64,000 nt of DNA from Cichorium intybus (lineage: Eukaryota; Streptophyta; Magnoliopsida; Asterales; Asteraceae): contig CM042010.1 of the NCBI GenBank assembly GCA_023525715.1, positions 158,201,907 through 158,265,906 on the forward strand, written 5' to 3'. The notes beneath the pieces were generated by a model. The model did not search any database. It had not been told where the DNA came from and saw only the letters and a list, made by a program, of their open reading frames with translations. Below, piece after piece: positions 36,002-46,858 of this stretch. Made by a program: the position numbers and the translations under genes. Position 1 is the stretch's first letter; the number at the start of each line of letters is the position of its first letter.

Positions 36002-36640
36002 CCGCAGCCGCCTTTATGGACTTAATGAATAGGGTTTGCCGTTCAGTTTGACTAACGCCACAGCCGCCTTTATGGACTTAATGAATCGGGTTTGCCGTCC
36101 TTTCTTGGATAAATTCGTAATTGTATTTATCGACGACATCCTGATTTATTCAAATGTCAAAATAAGCACAGATTTTACTCACAATAAATGTTAGATCTTC
36201 TTCGGAATGAGAAGTTATATGCAAAGTTTTAAAAGTGTGAGTCTTAGTTACGAGAAATCCAATTTCTCGGCCATATGTGATAAACCAAGAGGGTATAAAG
36301 GTGGATCCGACAAAGATCGATACCATAATGAGTTGGAAGCCGCCAAAGAGTCTGATGGAGGTTCGTAGTTTCTTGGGGTCAACAGGCTACTATCGACGAT
36401 TCGTTAAGAATTTTTTTGGTATAGCAACACCCCTAACTAAGTTGACCAAGAAGACATATAAGTTCAACTGGACTGAGGCGCAACAATCAACATTTGAACA
36501 ATTGAAAGATGGTTTGTGTAAAGCTGCAATGTTGACATTACCACAAGGAGGGGAAGACTTTGTTCTTTATAGCGATGCCTCCCTAAGTGGTTTTGGATGC
36601 GTGTTAAGCAAAGAAGGCGTGTTATTTTCAATGTCTGTTT
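36002..36640 (+). pseudogene. Ty3/gypsy RT-RNase H fragment (right arm)
   Basis: It contains the RT core LDKFVIVFIDDILIYSN (about 36105-36155), a frameshifted link, then an open segment 36277-36657 with EVRSFLGSTGYYRRFVKNF and RNase H FNWTEAQQSTFEQLKDGL to YSDASLSGFGCVL. It begins with a local duplication: CCGCCTTTATGGACTTAATG appears at about 36010 and again at about 36067. It is the inverted counterpart of 6945-7542, without LTRs or integrase, and passes directly into RPS27 upstream sequence near 36640. Confidence 0.75.
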
Positions 36641-36784
36641 CAGAGGTTTTCTTTTAATAAGTGGAGAGTCTCCAACCTACAATTATATTAAATTTCTTTA
36701 TTAATAATTTTTTTTACAAAGACACCATTCTCTTTACCAAAAAGATATATATTTTAAAGCCCTTATCTTTTTATTTTATCTTAG

Positions 36785-37729
36785 GGTACGTTTGGTTGAA
36801 AGTAATGCAACGGAATCATTATGGTAATGGAATAAAGAAGGTACTGAAATGGGTCATTCTATTCCACATCCGTGTTTGGTTTATGTTTTATATCATTTAA
36901 GGAAGGAAGGAATAAATCGTGAAAAAAGACTTATATACTCCTTTAGTTGATGTCAATTTCCCCAATTCCACAAAACTCACCCTTTTAACCTACATCCTCT
37001 TTAATCCATCCATCCCAATTCCCCATCAACCCGTTTAACCTAATTTCCTAATATTCACCATTTTAACCTACATCCTCTTTACCGCATCTATCAATCCATC
37101 TTCTACTCACTTTCTCAAGCCCACCCACAACCATTGAAACGTCTGGAAAGTTACGATGTCATCCTTAACATTTTTAAAAATTTCCAATAATTGAATAACT
37201 TTCTCGTAAATTTTCTAATCTTTCATCTTCATCGAGTTGGGGAAATCAGAAAGTGAACGTTGGCAACATTCCTGGACATGTTTTCTAGGATAAAATATTC
37301 CTATCTGAAGAAAATAATTTCCAGCATGGTCAAGAATAATACAAAACACTCTTAACTATTGGTATTAGTGAACGTTGTTCCTAAATTCAGTTTCAGATGC
37401 ATAAATTCAATTTTCAGATGCCGGTATTGTTGTATAATTTTGCTACTGCATTTTATTAATGAAAAAGAAGTGAAAAACATAGATTGGGGTAGACGTTGTA
37501 TATTGAAGACGAAGATACAAATTAAAAAGGTAATTTTCTATCCATTCCGTTCGGGAATGAAAAAAAAACAGGTATGTATGGATGAATGAAAATCAATGTA
37601 TTTTAAGGAATGGTATTCCTTAGTGAATGGTTTATTCCTTTCCTTAAATTAACCAAACATGTTTTTTTTTCCTTTGTAATGTTGCATTCCTTTCCTATGG
37701 TGATTCCAACGTACCAAACACACACTTTG
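36785..37729 (+). mobile_element. MITE-like insertion (~945 bp) in RPS27 upstream region
   Basis: This segment is absent from the left-arm counterpart, where TTATCTTAGGACTCGGGCC is continuous. Ends are imperfectly inverted: GGGTACGTTTGGTTG on the left, and CCAACGTACCAAACACACAC on the right. The interior is rich in GGAATGG-like words. Superfamily unresolved. Confidence 0.6.
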
Positions 37730-37787
37730 GGATCGGGCCTCAAATCAAATGGACTGGTCCTAATCTTAACAAGCATGTACCGTAGGG

Positions 37788-38186
37788 TAGAGGCGCACAA
37801 AAAACCGGGTCACGATCCGAATCCGGTTTTTGATCCGAATCCGATCCGGTTCCAATCTGATTTCCCCAAATCCGATCTGGTTTCCAATCCGATCCGCCGG
37901 ATCATACCGGTTCGAAAATATTTACGTTGAATCCGGTTTGGATCCGGTTCATGCCGATCCAGTTTTCGATCCGATCCGGGTCGATCCAGGTTCGATAAAA
38001 AGTCAACAAAAAACCTTTGATAAAAAGCCAAAAAAAGCCAAAAAAGATAAAAAAAAAACCATGAAAATACCGGATTTTTAAAACCGGTTTGAGATCCGAT
38101 CCGGTTTCACCGTAAATCCGGTTTTAACTTTTTTGACTTATCCAATCTGGTTTTCGATCCGGAAAAATGTGGTTTGTGCACCTCTA
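37788..38186 (+). mobile_element. hAT-type MITE (399 bp)
   Basis: Inverted ends TAGAGGCGCACAAA and TTTGTGCACCTCTA; flanking 8-mers CCGTAGGG and CCGTATGG. The empty site CCGTAGGGTGTAGAAT is preserved in the left arm (about 6727-6742, minus). The interior consists of degenerate GATCCGGTTT repeats on both strands; its ORFs (37810-38081) are low-complexity artefacts. Confidence 0.85.
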
Positions 38187-38464
38187 CCGTATGGTGTAGA
38201 ATATGTTGCTGGGGAAAAAGTATAACGGCCTGTTTGTGATTGCGAGTGTTGCGGTATTGAGAAGTTGGGCCACTATGTTGGGCTGTTTGGGCTGCTGCTT
38301 CTGGTAATTCATCGAATCATCGGTAGAGTCGGTTTAAATAGGGCGCTTAGAGGACTTAGGGTATCGGTTTATATCAATCGGCGGTTGCGCTTCTTTAGCA
38401 GGATCATTTAGGTTTTTTGTTCGCCGCTTCACTGATTTCCAAGATCATCTACTCTCCAAGCAAG

Positions 38465-39123
38465 ATGGTTAGTCTTCCTTGACGATTCCATGAAATCCAT
38501 TATTCTTGTTGAATGCAATATGTAAACATTTGTGTGAATTTGTTCGATTTACTTGAATTATGTTACTGTGGAATGATAAAATGGATCTATCGAACATTAC
38601 AGGTTTTGCCAAACGATGTTGATCTGCTTAACCCCCCAGCTGATTTGGAGAAGAGGAAGCACAAGCTCAAACGTCTTGTGTAGTCGCCAAACTCTTTCTT
38701 CATGGTAACCTTATCTTTTCTCTATCTCTCAACTATTTTGCATTTACACTTGTTGTAGCTTAACATATTAGCAATTTCTTCTAAGGTTTTGTTCTTTTTT
38801 CAAAACAATACCCTAAGTTGATCAAAATTTGTTATTGACTTTTTTAGTTTTGCTATTGCAGGATGTGAAGTGCCAAGGATGTTTCAACATGTGGGTTTTC
38901 TGACTCCTTTTTTTTTGTGTACTGTTGTTCTGTTTCAAATCGTATTTTCCCTTTTCTCTATTGACGTTAGAACTGATTTGATATTTCTGTTAACAGAACA
39001 ACTGTATTTAGCCACTCTCAAACGGTGGTGGTATGTGGAAACTGTCAGACGGTGTTGTGCCAGCCCACCGGTGGTCGCGCCAGACTTACTGAAGGATGCT
39101 CTTTCCGGAGGAAGGGCGACTGA
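38465..39123 (+). pseudogene. RPS27: RPS27 copy B, premature stop
   Basis: A four-exon RPS27 copy: ATG 38465-38467, exon 2 38603-38704, exon 3 38862-38890, exon 4 38997-39123. All splice sites are GT-AG and exon lengths (3, 102, 29, 127) equal the intact copy. Codon 28, Gln in the functional protein, is TAG (38681-38683), so only 27 residues would be made. The downstream zinc-ribbon cysteines and RRKGD end are intact. It lies 3.5 kb upstream of intact copy C in the same orientation. Its upstream region holds two MITEs. Confidence 0.88.
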
Positions 39124-42100
39124 TGGAGGTTTCTAGAATGCTTTTATCTTTTATATGCATTTGTTTCTGTTTTGACTATAATTTTGTTAGAGTTTTGGTT
39201 TTGTGATGTGTTTGGTAACATGTTGCTATGAGAACCATTGTTTGTGGTTGATGTGGTGCCATCTTATGAATTAAATTAAACACATTAGCAATCGTAATAT
39301 TTGGATAAACATACTTCACGTTTTGCATACTTTTTCCTGATTGGTTGAGTGGTGTTTTTGGGTTTCAAATAATTTGAGTCGGCTTAATCTGGTAGTTTCT
39401 GTATTCAAATATAACCGACACCCAAGCCAAATCACATTTCTGTGCCAAAACTTGACAGCCAAAGAAAAGCATCAACAAACAACTTGTAATAGCAACTAGA
39501 AGTAGCAATGTACTTGTGAAAGTGAAACCATCATACACATTAGTTCAGCCATAAAGTAAAAATGAGTGTGATGTATGTTTTATTAGTCTTCTAAGAAGTA
39601 ATGATCAGTATTTAGATTGATAATGGATTAAGGGTATTGTCAAGTACTTAACATGTTGTCAAACAAAAAATCTAATCGGTGTGTCATTTGTGTTTGTGAT
39701 AACAACTCTGAGTTATACAGATATCATTTTGATTGCCCCATTAAAAGAACCATAGCCGATGATTAAATACCACATATATCAAATAGAAATCATCAAGGCG
39801 GTATGAACGCCCATGTGATAGCAAGAACACGGTATTCTGTTTCAATAGTAGAATTATAGTGGCGTGAAGATCAGTAGCATCTCTATCCTATCAACACCGG
39901 GATATCCACATAACTCCCTAGAGTGTAGGCAAAGAAACATAGGTCCTATAATGTATAGAATTCTTAGAGCAACAGGATGGTAAGTTTTACTTAAGAAGCA
40001 ATGAATTAACAGAAAATGTAAATTGCATAGGCAATGTATAGATGTGTGGCTGTCTAGTAGACTAGGGATTCTAATACCGGGTTTCGGTTTCATCATAACA
40101 GTTACGATAAATCGTGCATACTAAAATTGAATAAATAGGAACGTTGTTTGTCATAGATATACCAATGGATTATTAAAGTTTAAGGTTATTCCTCTATTAG
40201 TCTGAGTAGGCCAAGTTTTACAACACTAGCTCGAAGATCCACGTGGCCCGTGTTGCCCAAGCACAAAACTCATACGACTCGTGCAAAAACTCAGCTCAGC
40301 ACTTGAAAAATTTTAAACACTGCAGCCCAACTGATTTTCTTCCAACTTACAACAACCATAACTTTGTCATACGAAGTCCATTTTCTACAAGCTTTATATG
40401 CATGGAAAGGTGAGACTATGAACTACAATTTACCTTTACTGAAATTCCCTTGAATCCTTCTTTACCTTTACTGAAATTCCCTTGAATCCTTCTGCATTTG
40501 CCTCTATTGGCCCCCAAACATGGTCACAACCAGATTTTTAGCAGTTTTCGTCTAACTTCAAGGCTACATAACTTCCTCATCTTAACTCCATTTGTCTCCA
40601 TTATTTTTCCCCGTGTTTCCCTTTTATCATGGGCTACATTTTTTATAATGATAAAAATGTTCCAATTTTCTTCCTATTGTGAGATAATTAGCCACCAAAA
40701 AGGCATCACAAACTTTACTTCTTAACAATAGATCGAAACTAATTTTCGTCTTTATTTTCTATCTAACATATCACATACTAGCACAATTAATGTGAAAACT
40801 AAAGGATATGTCTTAATTCACATATATAAATATTTTCACACATTTTGACCACTTTGTCCTTCATTAAGTACTTAACAAAAATGACTAAACCGTTAAGCTA
40901 CTATTAACTCATGCCTATCATTATTTCATTATAATACCCAAAGTTCACTTTGTTACAATGTTTTCTAATGTATTTCATGTGTTGACATCCATTCCTATAA
41001 GCAGTTCAAAATTTCTATTGTTTAATCCATGATTGCGCATTATGGCAATCTACTTTGATTTTTTTGGTCAATTATAACACCATGCTTTGCTATTCCTCCA
41101 TCTTTACATGAAATCACTATACTTTTTGAATCCTTTTACTACGATACAACATTATAAGATGTATTTAGCTTATTCATACCATATTATAACTTTTAAGGCA
41201 AGGCTTGACTCTGTTTCTCTTGTTTTGTCCCACTTTAAGCATATTAGGAACCTATTTTATCATATTTATCATTTCTTAGATAGGAATACCAATAACACCA
41301 AATTTATCATACTTACACACATGTTAACTTGCTAAAATACCAATTCCTTTTAATAGCTACTTCATTAATTTGTTATTCTTATTTGTCATAACAATGACGA
41401 TTTTACCCTTTTATAAATTCAAAAAATTTCAGTTGTTACAACTATTATCCTTTTATGATTGATGAAAATAATGAATGACCCAATGAAATCATTAGTAAGG
41501 TCTTTTGTCTATTTCTCATATATGATTCTCCCAATTATAATTTATTGCTTCCAAGTCGCCTACTCCTCCATTCTCCGCCACTACCACGCACCATTACCGA
41601 CTCACATTCTCCAATCAAAACTCTCAATCTTCTGTAAGTGATGTCACAATTAAGACTGTTAAAGATTCGGGTGCTACAATGCCACGAAAAACCAAGATTG
41701 TGATTCGACCACATGTGTTAGGTATGACGTATGAGGGTCCAATTCAAGTTTCTAATAAAGAGTGGGTGGCTATGAAAGTGAATGTTGTAGATGAAATTTG
41801 ATTTGTATAGAACGATTAAGGGTGTTTCTACTAATGATGCATGTTTTGTTGTGATGTAGTTTGGACATCTAAGATTGAATTGGATTCCTTATGGATCACT
41901 TTGTACGTAAAAGCTAGGTAGTGATGTGATGAATGGGGAGTTAGGAAACACATGGCTATGAGATGACAATTTCGATCCTTTTTCTTATAAAAAGGATCAA
42001 TTTGGGTTATGTTTTATCTCTAAGTCAAATGAGTTGCACAAAAACGAATAACTAAAAGAAAAACAGGTTAAAAGTTGGCTAAAGTGTGTTTTCAAAGTAT

Positions 42101-42511
42101 TAATCATAAATCGTTTTATCCAAATATTTGGATTATCTTGTGATAATATGGTTTTTGTGATTATATATATGGTTAATCACTAAAACAACCAACATCGACG
42201 GGGTTCTATGTAGCATCGTAACTTGCAAATAACATGTATATTCTGTAACATTTTGTGTATTTTTAACTGATGTATGTGTGTCAAAAATTAGTAATTTTTT
42301 TTTTCTTTTTAGATTTATTAGTGTAAAATTATGTTAGATTCTGTTAATTATGTAATTTTTCGATTTATATATTTTTATATAGCAATATATTTTATATAAT
42401 AAAAAGTATAATGTTACGTTGGTATAATTTTTTTTTTAACTTTCGTATCTAATAAAAATGTTAATCAAAAACAATATTGGGTTGGGTTTTCTTAACAATA
42501 CAGCAGCACCC
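39124..42511. other. RPS27 3' flank, then degraded repeats
   Basis: About 39124-39590 matches the 3' flanks of RPS27 copies A and C. Around 39820-40100 are stop-ridden frames faintly like copia RT/RNase H (for example NIGPIMYRILRATG); I am not sure of this. 40230-40290 has CACGTGGCCCGTG-type words typical of LTRs here. A possible LTR end, TTCGGGTGCTACA, lies at 41671-41683. The AT-rich remainder shows no gene. Confidence 0.35.
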
Positions 42512-42640
42512 GACTCAATTCCGTTCAAATAGTGGGTCTTATAGAGGCCAGGACTTGGGGTTGATTATAAACGCGGGTATCCTTTAGGGTTTTTGTTCGC
42601 CGCTTCATTGATTTCCAAGATCATCTACTCTCCAAGCAAG
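42512..42640 (+). promoter_or_regulatory. RPS27 copy C proximal promoter and 5' leader
   Basis: It contains a TATA-like TATAAA (42566-42571), TTTAGGGTTTTTG (telo-box on the minus strand, 42585-42592) and a pyrimidine-rich leader TTCATTGATTTCCAAGATC shared with the other copies. Sequence further upstream departs from the other copies, so copy C has a shorter conserved promoter. Confidence 0.55.
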
Positions 42641-43278
42641 ATGGTGAGTCTTCCTTACGATTTTATGAAATCCATTATTCTTGTTGAATGCAATATGTAT
42701 CCATTTGTGTTGATTCTTTCGATTCGACTGAATTATGTTACCGTGGAATGATAAAGTGGATCTATCGAACATTGCAGGTTTTGCCAAACGATGTTGATCT
42801 GCTTAACCCCCCAGCTGATTTGGAGAAGAGGAAGCACAAGCTCAAACGTCTTGTGCAGTCGCCAAACTCTTTCTTCATGGTACCCTTTTTATCTTTTGTC
42901 TATCTCTCGGCCGTTTTGCAATTTCACTTGTTGTTAGCGATTTCTTTAAGGTTTTGTTTATCTTTTTTCTAATGAAGACCCTAAATTGATCGAAAATTGT
43001 TATTAATTTTTTCAATTCTGCCATTGCAGGATGTTAAGTGCCAGGGCTGTTTCAACATGTGGGTTTCTTATTCTTTTTGTTGTTTTGTTTCAGTTTATCT
43101 TTTCCCCTTTGCTTATTGACGTTAGAACTGCTTTGATATTTGTGTTAACAGAACAACTGTATTTAGCCACTCTCAAACGGTGGTGGTATGTGGAAACTGT
43201 CAGACGGTGTTGTGCCAGCCCACCGGTGGTCGTGCCAGACTTACTGAAGGATGCTCTTTCCGGAGGAAGGGTGATTGA
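42641..43278 (+). CDS. RPS27: 40S ribosomal protein S27 (eS27), intact copy C
   Basis: It encodes the 86-residue small-subunit protein eS27. Exons: 42641-42643 (ATG only), 42778-42879, 43030-43058 and 43152-43278; introns are GT-AG, and an intron directly after the start codon is a gene-specific trait seen in all three copies. The protein includes DVDLLNPPADLEKRKHKLKR, a C4 zinc ribbon (C39-x2-C42 ... C58-x2-C61 in KCQGCFNITT and VVVCGNCQTVLC) and the C-terminal GCSFRRKGD. Length equals the usual plant protein and no lesion was found. It acts in the cytosolic 40S subunit. It is the only intact member of three local copies. Confidence 0.93.
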
Positions 43279-44133
43279 TGAGGTTTCTAGAATACTTGTC
43301 TTTTATATTTATTACTTTCTGATTCGACTATATTTTTGTTAGAGTTTTGGTTTTGGGATGTGTTTGGTAATATGTTGCTCTGTTAGTTGATTTGGTGTGA
43401 ACTTTTAAATTAAATTTCAACACATTAGCAATCGAAACATTTGGATAAACATAGCTACATCTTCAAGTTTTGCATACATTTCCTGTTTGGTTGCAAGCAA
43501 GGGTGTAATTGGGTAGTCTCTATATGAAAATACAACCGATACCCAAATGGAAATACATTTCGGGTGTTCGGATGGCAGGTTATGTTTGGTTGTTTATAAA
43601 TATACACTAATTTCTACACCAAAACCTGACAGCCATACAAAAGCATCCGCCACCAACTTTTAATAGCAACCAACAGTGTGAAGATTTCCAGAAATAGCAA
43701 TGCTTGTTAAATCACCAAAAACATTAGTTTAGCCACAAAGTAAAAATGAGTGTGATGTATGTTTTATTAGTGTTTTTAGAAGTAATGAAGTCGATTTATC
43801 ATGTTATGGTTTTTAATTTGCTGTCATCAGTCGGTATACACCAACCATTTATAAAATTTCATTCTCTTTTAACAGAAACAGAAGCATTTTACTAATTGAA
43901 CATAAATATAAATACAACAGCTACAAAGCATTAAATTGTAACAAAATATATTTTCTTATATATCTGTTGTGCTTCTGTGGGGTATTGCCAAAACAGATAA
44001 ATGTTATGTCACGGATAACGGGCAAGCGTTAAGAATTACAAAAGAAGTGAAAAAATTAGACCGTAATTTCTATTAAAGGTTTCTGCAGCTCGTGTTGCAT
44101 TTTCTGTTTGATTGATGGAAGTACGTCTAGAAT
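43279..44133. other. RPS27 3' flank and intergenic DNA
   Basis: About 43279-43775 is homologous to the 3' flank of copy B (shared AGTAAAAATGAGTGTGATG). At 44085-44128, TTCTGCAGCTCGTGTTGC followed by TTTTCTGTTTGATTGATGG recurs almost exactly at 63515-63555. No gene. Confidence 0.5.
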
Positions 44134-44387
44134 GTGATTCTAATTTAAAATTAGACAAAATTACAGTTTTGGTCCCCGAAGTTTGCCAAATATTTCACTT
44201 TGGGACAAACTATTGGAAATTCACGGTTTTGGTCATTAAGGTTGGTGAAAAGCTACAAATAGGTCCCTGGGTCAGGTAAAAAGATTAAAATACCTTTTTT
44301 AATTTTTTTCTTTTTTCTTTAAATTTATTATTTATTTTATTTAATAAAAAAAGAAAATACACCCCACCCCTCCACCCCACCCCTTAC

Positions 44388-44388
<1 letters not shown>

Positions 44389-44455
<67 letters not shown>
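44389..44455. repeat. (TC)n microsatellite, about 33 units
   Basis: Uninterrupted TC run. The Arg-Glu ORF on the minus strand is an artefact of it. Confidence 0.97.
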
Positions 44456-44457
<2 letters not shown>

Positions 44458-44590
44458 GCCACTTCTTTCACCGGAAAAGTACCACAGCAGCAGCGACTAC
44501 TCCACTGTAACATTTGGAGATCAGAAATTGGTAAAGGTTTGTTGGTCACGATTAATCTGAAATACGGACCAAATTGTTCGTCGTCATATC

Positions 44591-44951
44591 TAGGGATGAG
44601 AATCGGTCCGGACCCGGACCGACCCGGACCGAGAACCGAGGAACCGAGAACCGATTTTATAGGAAACGAAGAACCGGGAACCGAACCGAATACCCCGGTT
44701 CCGGTTCCTACCGGTTCGGTTCCGGTCCGGTTTCGGTTCCGGTTCGGGTATACTATAATGTGCTATTAAGAAATGTGTTCGGTTCCGGACCCGGCCCGAA
44801 CCGGACCGAGAACCGAAGAACCGAGAACCGATTTTGTGGGAAATGGAGAACCGAGAACCGAACCGAATACACGGTTCCGGTTCCTAGTCGTTTCCGGTTC
44901 CGGTTCGGTTCCCGGTCCGGTCCGGTTCTCCGGGTCAAAAGCTCATCCCTA
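44591..44951 (+). mobile_element. hAT-type MITE (361 bp) with perfect 8-bp duplication
   Basis: Ends TAGGGATGAG and CTCATCCCTA are perfect inverted repeats. The duplication GTCATATC is perfect at 44583-44590 and 44952-44959. The interior is two similar halves (about 44605-44757 and 44775-44930) of CCGGACC/GGTTCCGGTTC words, i.e. an internal duplication. Confidence 0.93.
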
Positions 44952-45047
44952 GTCATATCTCCTCTAAGAATACGAATATATTATCCAAAAGCAAAACAAA
45001 ATCAGAAAGAAAAAAGCTTTAAGAAGATAAACAACAGAAATTTAATA

Positions 45048-45456
45048 AAACAACGAGCACACAATCGAAGCTCCGTTACCATATGCTTACTTTGATACAC
45101 AACGAGAATGCAAAATGGTTGAACAAAGAATATATTTCAAGAACTTAAAGCTAATTGGTATTTCTAAGAAAATGGTTTCGAACAACGCAAAATTATGAAA
45201 ATCGATAAGTGGGAGGAAGGAGATGATGATCTCACTCAACCATCATCATAAAACAACGAGCACACAATCAAAGCTTTGTTACCAGATGCTTACTTTGATA
45301 CACAACGAGAATGCAAAATGGTTGAACAAAGAATTTTTATTTCAAGAACTTAAAGCTAATTGGTATTTCTAAGAAAATGGTTTCGAAGAATGCAAAATTA
45401 TGAAAATCGATAAGTGGGAGGAAGGAGATGATGATCTCACTCAACCATCATCATAT
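45048..45456 (+). repeat. ~204-bp tandem duplication
   Basis: Units 45048-45250 and 45251-45456 both run from AAACAACGAGCACACAATC to CTCACTCAACCATCATCATA. A few substitutions and a short TTTT indel separate them. It lies inside the Mutator-like element; no ORF. Confidence 0.9.
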
Positions 45457-46362
45457 ATTCTTGACAACTGCCGTATGATGATGTACCCCATTTCCATTAC
45501 CAAACCGTCGTTTGTGTTTGACGTTATCTTCTTCTCCTGATACAAACTACGATGGTTTTCATTAGACCTCGAAATCAAAACCGAGGAATCCGTCTGATCA
45601 ACATCGTTCTTCGTCACGGAGGCTCTGGTACTCGTGGTTCGGCAATGATTGATTCGTGTTTCTTTTACATATTGAGTCTCAGTTCTTTGATCAGAGTTGT
45701 ATGGATTTGAGGCGTATTACATTCTTTCCGTTCAATATTATTTTACCCTTTCGTGAGAATTCAGTGCATTACTTTCTCATATTGAGAGAAAATAGTATAA
45801 GGGATTCGTGTGATACGTATGTTTGATTGTTCACCGGCATCGTAATTCTGAATGGAGATTGATAAAGAGAATTTCGATCTTGCAAACAGGGACGCCATGG
45901 ATGAATCTGCAGAGTGGAGACTCAGATTCGATGAAGCAGAGTAGAGCATCTCCTATGATAGCCATAAATTGAGATTCTTATATTGTATAAACCCTATGAA
46001 TCGGGGGTTAATGTTATAAAGTCAATCGATCATTCATTAATGGAAGTTACATACGTGAGTTTGCAGGGAAGAACGATAAGGAATTAGGGGTGGGGGGTGG
46101 GGTGGGTTTATTTTTTTTTAAATTGATTTAATAAATAATATATTAAAAGAAAAATGAAAAAGAAAATAGAAAGGGTATTTCAGTCTTTTTATATGCCACA
46201 TGGACTGATTTGAAACCATTTGCAAACTTTAGTGACCAAAACCGTGATTTTCATATAGTTTGTCCCAACTTGAAATTTCCAGCATACATCAGAGACCAAA
46301 ACTGTAATTTTGTCTTAAAATTATATCTAATAAGAAAGCAATTTTAGAATCTGATTCTACCT

Positions 46363-46858
46363 GAAATAAGTCCTTAGGTAAACTTACGGTTGGTTAGGGA
46401 TGCATGTGATGTCATGGATCATATCCGCAACAAAATGAAAACTTAATGGCAATATGGTATTTTTTTTCAATATTTGGCGTGAACTTGCAATTTTAAGTAA
46501 AGCTCACAGCCCAATTTGTCATTTACTCGTAAATATTTAAACTATTAACAAATGAATTTGAAAATCTGCGAACTAATTTAATCTTACCAATATATTGTAA
46601 TAACTAAGCCAACTTTTATAAAACCACTGTAGTTTGGTTTTTTTTTAAGGCAAAATAACCTGTTCATTTGGTTCCTTTTATCTTGAGTTACCGATTGTTG
46701 TGCCATACAGGCAACTATAGGGGCGGAACTATGAAGGGGCCAGGGGGCCATGCCCCCCTGATTTTTTAACTTATTATACATGGATCGTATTTAGGAAGAG
46801 TTTTTAATTTTCCAATATTTTTATGGCCTCCGAAAATGTTGTAACATTATACACATAC
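46363..46858. other. Intergenic with a GC-rich transposon end
   Basis: Mostly AT-rich. At 46719-46765, AGGGGCGGAACTATGAAGGG then GGGGGCCATGCCCCCC resembles the GC-rich subterminal part of hAT-like elements. The solo LTR at 46859 interrupts whatever followed. Confidence 0.35.

Larger units (their letters stand above)
14930..39590 (+). repeat. Right arm of the inverted duplication, expanded by insertions
   Basis: It is collinear in inverted orientation with 5300-9470 once later insertions are removed. Shared landmarks: MITE end (14932-14985), 9-bp-duplication MITE (15076), RPS27 upstream (15257-15670), zinc knuckle (29714-29794), RT to RNase H (36002-36640), RPS27 upstream (36640-38464), RPS27 exons (38465-39123) and 3' flank to about 39590. 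Confidence 0.85.
44134..46362. mobile_element. Mutator-like element with long terminal inverted repeats
   Basis: The left region (GACAAAATTACAGTTTTGG at about 44155, ACAAACTATTGGAAATTCAC, then AAAAAGATTAAAATACC) is mirrored in order at 46150-46320 on the other strand (GACAAAATTACAGTTTTGG, ACAAACTATATGAAAATCAC, AAAAAGACTGAAATACCC). This gives imperfect inverted repeats of about 160 bp. Outermost TAGAATGTGATTCTA and TAGAATCTGATTCTA may be the true ends. No transposase ORF; a target duplication was not resolved. Contains 44389-44455, 44591-44951 and 45048-45456. Confidence 0.6.

Noticed and set aside
37810..38081. Overlapping ORFs of 73-83 aa
   Set aside because: Inside the 37788-38186 MITE; low-complexity GATCCGG translation.
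41641..41830. Possible coding exon (MPRKTKIVIRPHVLGMTYEG-like frame)
   Set aside because: Frame closes quickly after 41800, no recognised family and it follows an LTR-like end; too weak to annotate as a gene.
43031..43342. 103-aa ORF
   Set aside because: Runs through intron 3 of RPS27 copy C in the wrong frame.
44337..44549. Arg-Glu repeat ORF
   Set aside because: Translation of the (TC)n tract.
44539..45095. Pro/Gly/Arg-rich ORFs of up to 173 aa
   Set aside because: They lie across a hAT MITE (44591-44951) and reflect its GGTTCCGG words; no domain, no codon signal.
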